A stretch of DNA of 11,559 nucleotides from Bacillota bacterium (GTDB taxonomy: Bacteria; Bacillota; Limnochordia; Darwinibacteriales; Darwinibacteriaceae): the NCBI GenBank assembly GCA_012518325.1, contig JAAYSR010000050.1, positions 1 to 11,559 on the forward strand, written 5' to 3'. This document shows positions 7,722 to 11,559 of the stretch, piece after piece. The position numbers and the translations under genes are program-made. The number at the start of each line of letters is the position of its first letter. Positions within the stretch are counted from its first letter, which is position 1. The notes beneath the pieces were generated by a model, which made no database searches, was not told the DNA's origin, and was given only the letters and a program-made list of their open reading frames with translations.

Positions 7722-7751
7722 AACAAAAACACCCCGGCTTCTGCCAGGGTG
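7722..7751 (-). terminator. Intrinsic terminator after the racemase gene
   Basis: Read on the - strand, CACCCTGGC (7751-7743), loop AGAA, then GCCGGGGTG (7738-7730) form a 9-bp stem with one G-U pair, followed by TTTTTGTTT. It starts 7 bases after the stop of the racemase gene at 7759 and separates the three-gene run upstream from the second amidohydrolase. The hairpin is shorter than the one at 6465-6494 and may leak. Confidence 0.85.
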
Positions 7752-7758
7752 AACTCCC

Positions 7759-8928
7759 TTACCTAAACTCAGCAATGCGCTTGCCAATCTCCTTTAGCCT
7801 GCTTCCGTCGAATCCGGTCCCAAAGCACTGGGGCACTTTGATACAGCCTGCTTCGTCCATATGCAGCTCAATTAAATCCTGTCCCGCCTCGTACCAGCGA
7901 GAACTGGGCTCTATGTCAGAGGGATAGGCAAAGCCGCTCAGGCTGGCAAAGGCGATCATGGGCATGGCCCCCAGCCCGCTTTCGGGCATTGTGCCTCCCC
8001 AGATCTTAATTCCTTGCTCCATAGCCAGCTTATAGATTTGCAGCGCTTCCCACAGGCCGCCCACCCGCTGGAGTTTAATGTTCCACACCGCCGCAGCCTT
8101 CATCTCTACTGCGGACTGTGCCAAGCTGAAACTCTCCAGGCTTTCATCTAGACAGACAGGCGTTTCCACCAAACGGCTCAGTTTGCTGTGCTGCCACAAG
8201 TCGTTATGGGCCAAGGGCTGTTCATAGAACAGGCAGCCCACTTCATCCAACGCCTGAAATACGCCTGCATGCTCAGGCAGGTTATACGCTCCATTTCCAT
8301 CCAGCCAGAAGGGGAAGTCATCGCCGATCTGGCGCCGCACCGCCTTGGCCGGCTGCACATCCCAGCCCGGCCTGATTTTGATCTTCACCCGCCTGTAACC
8401 TTCGGCAGCAAACTCTGCGGCCTGCTCCTGCAGAATGCCTAAGTCAAGGTTCTTAGGTATGCCGATGGATACTCCCGACTCGATCACATCCCTTTCTACC
8501 AGAAACTCCGGCGCAACGCCCATGGCTGCCAGCATTTCCTTGATCAGGGATACAAAGGTCTTCTGGTTCCGCTGCGCGAGGAGATCCCAGTAAGCGGTTT
8601 CCAGGGACGCTTTGGCAAAATGGTTGCCCCTAATGCCTTCGTTCAGGGCAAGATTCAGCTCTTCCACTGAAGAGAAGCTGCGGCCCAAGATTCTCGGGAT
8701 CAAAACCTTCTCCAGCACTACAACTGTGGTATCTACAATTTCAGAAGAATAAAACGGCTGTTCAAAGGGGGCAGCTTCGCCATAGCCGCTGCAGCCGTCC
8801 TTATCTGTCAGCTTCACTACAATCGAACGCCGGTAATGGGAGACTCCCCCGCTGATTTCGAAGGGAATCCGAAAAGGAATCGCAATTTCATACAGCTCTA
8901 TCCTGTCAATGGTGCAACACTGGTCCAC
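7759..8928 (-). CDS. Enolase-superfamily N-acylamino-acid racemase / o-succinylbenzoate synthase (NSAR/OSBS) type
   Basis: A 389-residue muconate-lactonising-subgroup enzyme that removes the alpha proton of an N-acylamino acid and returns it on either face, or dehydrates SHCHC in the menaquinone pathway. Visible residues are the KIK motif with Lys182 and Lys184 then RPGWD (182-190), metal ligands Asp210 (LDGNGAY), Glu236 (YEQPLAHNDLW) and Asp261 (CLDES), and the second base Lys285 (NIKLQRVGG). GGTMPESGLG (311-320) and YPSDIEPSSRWYE (335-347) match the NSAR/OSBS branch and not dipeptide epimerases, which carry a C-terminal DxD. Both lysines needed for 1,1-proton transfer are present. Start is GTG with GGGAG about nine bases upstream. 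It lies 36 bases after the regulator gene in an operon with an M20 deacylase and has no menaquinone genes nearby, which favours the racemase role. Confidence 0.9.
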   Translation of the reverse strand: MDQCCTIDRIELYEIAIPFRIPFEISGGVSHYRRSIVVKLTDKDGCSGYGEAAPFEQPFYSSEIVDTTVVVLEKVLIPRILGRSFSSVEELNLALNEGIRGNHFAKASLETAYWDLLAQRNQKTFVSLIKEMLAAMGVAPEFLVERDVIESGVSIGIPKNLDLGILQEQAAEFAAEGYRRVKIKIRPGWDVQPAKAVRRQIGDDFPFWLDGNGAYNLPEHAGVFQALDEVGCLFYEQPLAHNDLWQHSKLSRLVETPVCLDESLESFSLAQSAVEMKAAAVWNIKLQRVGGLWEALQIYKLAMEQGIKIWGGTMPESGLGAMPMIAFASLSGFAYPSDIEPSSRWYEAGQDLIELHMDEAGCIKVPQCFGTGFDGSRLKEIGKRIAEFR

Positions 8929-8964
8929 GTATCACAACTCCCACAAATTGTACTCTCTTTGGTT

Positions 8965-10278
8965 TTACTCCATCGCCCTGGACAATCCCTGCACCTGATT
9001 GAAATCAATGGAGTACAAAACCCGGGGCCGCCCTCTGCCCACCGGATCTTCGTAGCCTTTAGGCACAGCCACGCCTGCCTCCACCAGTTTGGTGAGAATA
9101 CGATTGGCTGAGCGCAACGTGATGCCCAGACCGTCTTCGATGGTCTTGGAAGAGATGACATTGGTTCCGCTGTCGGCACAGATATGCTTGACTTTCGACA
9201 ATGTTTTGACACTGAGATTGGTCCGCTGGGCGAGCCTCACCAGATGGGCGTCTGTAGACATCAGGCGGAAACTGGGATCTGAGATCCCGTCGGCCGTCAT
9301 CGCCTCCACGACCTCTTTGTTCTGGTTAATGATAAAGGTCTTTTTTGCTCCGTTCTGGCGGGAGAGCTTCAGGGACGCTCTGGCGTTTTCTTCAGCGTCC
9401 AGCATGGTGTCGCCCATGCCGATGCCGACTACAAGTGGCATTTCTACCCGCTTGCGCAGATCCTGAATGAGAGGGATCGCCTGTTCCCGATCAGTATATC
9501 GATCAAAGACACGCTGATCAATTAAAGCTATGATTTCGTGGGAATTCCACAGAACAGAGGCCTGGAGACGCTTATTCTCCTTCTCAAACCAGCGGGCGGT
9601 ATCATTCCAAAGTTCGGTGTCCAGCTCTCCGGGCTTCAAAGGCTGCACAAGAAGGTAAACCAGCTGTTTGCCCCGGGCTTCTTCACCCTCAAAGAATGTC
9701 GTCATCAGCCTGAGTGTATGCCGCATGCCCTGTGGTGTCGGCGTCAGCTTCTGGACAGGGACGCCGCAGCCTTTCAAACGCTCTGCCACGGAGTTCATGG
9801 AAGTGACAGCCCCGCTGGTTTTGCCTCCCTGATGAAGGCGGAGGTGGAACTGGAAGTAATCTTCTGCACAGAAACGTTCCAGGGGGGTCCGATTGATGTA
9901 TACTCCCGAGGCGTCCAGTCCCAGTTCATGGTACATCTCCTCCACTTCTCCCCGGGAAATTGTGTCAATGGAGACGCGGGACAGATCTGCCCTGTCATAG
10001 ACATGCAGGTGGAAAAGGGACTTGCTGAGGCTGGCTCCCGCGATGGAAAAGTAAAAGAGGGGTTTGCTCAAACCTTGGCTCCGGGCCAGCCTGTAGGGTA
10101 CGTATCCGGTAAAAAGAAACGCATCAACTGCTTCAACATGCTCTCTTACAACCGCCATGGTGTCCTGCTCAGTTGCATAGGGCAGGCCCAAAGGACTTAG
10201 GCGCGGATAGGATTTCATCAATTCCATGGCCCTTTCCACCAAGTCAGCGGGCCCAATGATGCCAATGGTCCGAGACAT
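8965..10278 (-). CDS. Predicted transcriptional regulator: degenerate GGDEF/GTP-cyclohydrolase-III-like domain plus C-terminal winged helix
   Basis: I cannot name this 437-residue family. Residues 1-130 look like an alpha/beta (Rossmann-like) domain opening SRTIGIIGPADLVERAMELM, as in small-molecule sensing or dehydrogenase-like N-domains. Residues 203-320 resemble a nucleotide-cyclase fold: SHEIIALID at 246-254 sits where GGDEF would be, but without G-G-D, and VVGIGMGDTMLDAEENARASL-like residues at 283-303 match the helix/loop of GTP cyclohydrolase III and CdaR-type GGDEF-like domains. Residues 365-425 form a winged helix, with SSKTIEDGLGITLRSANRILTKL as helix-turn-helix and GRGRPRVLYSIDF as the wing. 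ATG at 10278 has AAAGGGGG upstream. It lies 17 bases after the M20 gene and 36 before the racemase gene, so it probably senses an operon substrate or nucleotide and controls it. Function is inferred; the DNA-binding end is the surest part. Confidence 0.78.
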   Translation of the reverse strand: MSRTIGIIGPADLVERAMELMKSYPRLSPLGLPYATEQDTMAVVREHVEAVDAFLFTGYVPYRLARSQGLSKPLFYFSIAGASLSKSLFHLHVYDRADLSRVSIDTISRGEVEEMYHELGLDASGVYINRTPLERFCAEDYFQFHLRLHQGGKTSGAVTSMNSVAERLKGCGVPVQKLTPTPQGMRHTLRLMTTFFEGEEARGKQLVYLLVQPLKPGELDTELWNDTARWFEKENKRLQASVLWNSHEIIALIDQRVFDRYTDREQAIPLIQDLRKRVEMPLVVGIGMGDTMLDAEENARASLKLSRQNGAKKTFIINQNKEVVEAMTADGISDPSFRLMSTDAHLVRLAQRTNLSVKTLSKVKHICADSGTNVISSKTIEDGLGITLRSANRILTKLVEAGVAVPKGYEDPVGRGRPRVLYSIDFNQVQGLSRAME

Positions 10279-10295
10279 CTAACTGCGTCCCCCTT

Positions 10296-11456
10296 TTAGT
10301 TCCTGCAAAAATGATCAACAATGCTGCTCAAAACCTTCAGACCCACATGCAAAGTCTGTTCGGGCACCAGATATTCTGGATGGTGCAGCTCATTTATGCC
10401 TTCCTCCTGACCTGATCCTATGAAAATGAGTACGCCGGGGACCAGATTGAAGAAGTAGGCTACATCTTCCCCGATCAAGCTTGCCAGGTCGCTGGTGAGA
10501 ACCGACAGTTCGGGACGGGACTTCCCTAACATTTCAACCAGCTGCCTGGCCAGTTCCCTGTCATTGACTACTGCAGGCACTCCTTCTTCATAGAGGAGTT
10601 CATAGCTCCCTGCATAGAGCCTGGCAGCAGCTCCGAAGGCCTGATGCAGCAATTCCACCATTTTCTCCTGTTCACTGCGCTGCAATGCCCGAACAGTTCC
10701 CTCAATCGTAACCCGATCCGGAATCACATTGAAACTGGAACCGCCTCTGATTGAGCCCACAGACATCACCCTGGCCCCTTGGGGATTGCTGTATCTCTGT
10801 ACAAGGGTGTAGGCAGACTGGACGGCAGAGGTGGCCATGGCAATGGGGTCCTTAGCCTTGTGGGGAAAGGCTCCGTGGCCCCCCACCCCTTTGAACACTG
10901 CTTCAAAACGCCCTGAGTAGGCTGTCAGGGGCCCGGCCTGGATCCCAACGCTGCCAACGGGGATATGGGGCCAATTGTGGAGGGCAAACATGTAATCGGG
11001 CTTCTTGTCAGAAAACAGGCCCTCCGCGAGCATAGCTTTTGCACCCTCGACAATTTCCTCTGCGGGCTGAAAGACGACCTGCACAGTTCCCTTCAGTTCA
11101 TTCTTGAGCCCGGCTGCATACTGGCAGCAGGCCAGCAGGACGGCCATGTGGCTGTCATGGCCGCAAGCGTGCATCATCCCCGCGTTCTTCGAAGCGTAGG
11201 AAACACTGGTGTTTTCTTCAATAGGGAGGGCATCCATATCACTGCGGAACGCAATATGCGGCCCGGGAGCGCTGCCGTGCAGCACACCCACCACACCGGT
11301 GCGGCCTATGCCTGTTTTAACTTCAAAACCTAAGCGGATGAGCTCCTGCGCAATCAGCTCGCTCGTCCAGATTTCCTGAAAAGGAGGTTCCGGGTTTTGA
11401 TGAAATTTTTGATATATTTCCTTCATATAGCTTGCAATCATGGATTCTGCCCTCAT
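10296..11456 (-). CDS. M20 family amidohydrolase (N-acyl-amino acid deacylase), copy 1
   Basis: First gene of the three-gene - strand operon. It belongs to the same HipO/IAA-hydrolase branch as the copy at 6508-7656, with near-identical motif spacing. Numbered from this start (386 residues), ligands are Cys98 and His100 (HACGHDSH), Glu133/Glu134 (QPAEE), His160 (LHNWP) and His358 (ELHHP); the lid domain has GGHGAFPHKAKDP. The expected reaction is hydrolysis of N-acyl-L-amino acids. ATG at 11456 has GGAG about eleven bases upstream. ATG at 11441 (AGGG eight bases upstream) would match the paralogue's length better and is nearly as good. The frame stays open to a GTG at 11534, which lacks support. 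Beside the racemase, it would trap only one stereoisomer and pull racemisation forward. Differences from the paralogue cluster in surface regions and the N-terminus (NPEPPFQE in place of HPELSEQE). Confidence 0.93.
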   Translation of the reverse strand: MRAESMIASYMKEIYQKFHQNPEPPFQEIWTSELIAQELIRLGFEVKTGIGRTGVVGVLHGSAPGPHIAFRSDMDALPIEENTSVSYASKNAGMMHACGHDSHMAVLLACCQYAAGLKNELKGTVQVVFQPAEEIVEGAKAMLAEGLFSDKKPDYMFALHNWPHIPVGSVGIQAGPLTAYSGRFEAVFKGVGGHGAFPHKAKDPIAMATSAVQSAYTLVQRYSNPQGARVMSVGSIRGGSSFNVIPDRVTIEGTVRALQRSEQEKMVELLHQAFGAAARLYAGSYELLYEEGVPAVVNDRELARQLVEMLGKSRPELSVLTSDLASLIGEDVAYFFNLVPGVLIFIGSGQEEGINELHHPEYLVPEQTLHVGLKVLSSIVDHFCRN

Positions 11457-11559
11457 TTCGAATCTTTCTCCAATTAGCAGTTCTCTTCCTGTTTCAGCAT
11501 ATACTTTCCTACGATTCTGATAACTCGTATACACGCAGGATGCTGCGGGAACCCCTGGG
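11457..11559. other. Leader of the M20-regulator-racemase operon, promoter not resolved
   Basis: About 100 bases upstream of the operon's first gene are in the window. Read on the - strand they hold a GTATAC palindrome near 11528-11533 and AT-rich stretches, but no convincing -35/-10 pair, riboswitch or T-box. The promoter and any operator for the regulator could lie here or beyond the window edge. Confidence 0.3.

Noticed and set aside
7657..7722. Longer N-terminus for M20 copy 2 from a TTG at 7722
   Set aside because: The codon falls in the U-tract of an intrinsic terminator, and a better ATG with a strong SD site lies at 7656.
7759..8928. Calling the enolase-superfamily enzyme a dipeptide epimerase
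   Set aside because: It lacks the C-terminal DxD motif that binds the dipeptide amino end and instead has the GGTMPESGLG and SDIEPSSRWYE segments of the NSAR/OSBS branch.
9538..10200. A 220-codon open frame on the + strand opposite the regulator gene
   Set aside because: Antisense to a coding gene with a recognisable winged helix; no ribosome-binding site or motif supports it.

Overview
This window looks like chromosomal DNA of a Bacillota (Firmicutes) bacterium, probably of the Clostridia or a nearby lineage. The reasons are strong purine-rich Shine-Dalgarno sites (an AAGGAGG before the malic enzyme), compact same-strand gene runs, a PatB/MalY-type lyase, and an enolase-superfamily racemase paired with M20 amidohydrolases. 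Base composition looks moderate, in the low fifties percent GC by eye. Genus cannot be set from the sequence alone. I see no RNA genes, insertion sequences, CRISPR arrays, phage genes or origin.

The left half (93-6453) is on the + strand: a small five-helix membrane protein; a secreted, membrane-anchored serine beta-lactamase-like hydrolase with four C-terminal membrane helices; a long stand-alone RelA/SpoT-domain protein with altered catalytic motifs; then, after a 125-base gap, a malic enzyme and a PatB/MalY-type PLP C-S lyase separated by only 4 bases. A 13-bp perfect hairpin with U-tracts on both sides (6465-6494) ends this run and also serves the convergent genes.

The right half (6508-11456) is on the - strand. 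Read in transcription order it holds an M20 N-acyl-amino-acid amidohydrolase, a 437-aa predicted regulator (degenerate GGDEF/GTP-cyclohydrolase-III-like domain plus C-terminal winged helix), an N-acylamino-acid racemase/OSBS-type enolase-superfamily enzyme, a terminator, and a second M20 amidohydrolase paralogous to the first. The first three lie 17 and 36 bases apart and are likely one operon.

A racemase of N-acylamino acids together with stereospecific deacylases suggests salvage of D-amino acids or N-acylated amino acids, as known for the Geobacillus N-succinylamino-acid racemase pathway. No N-acyltransferase is visible here, and the co-transcribed regulator is of a type I cannot name. This regulator-racemase-deacylase module is the best candidate for an undescribed system in the window. 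The RelA/SpoT-like protein is the second point of interest.
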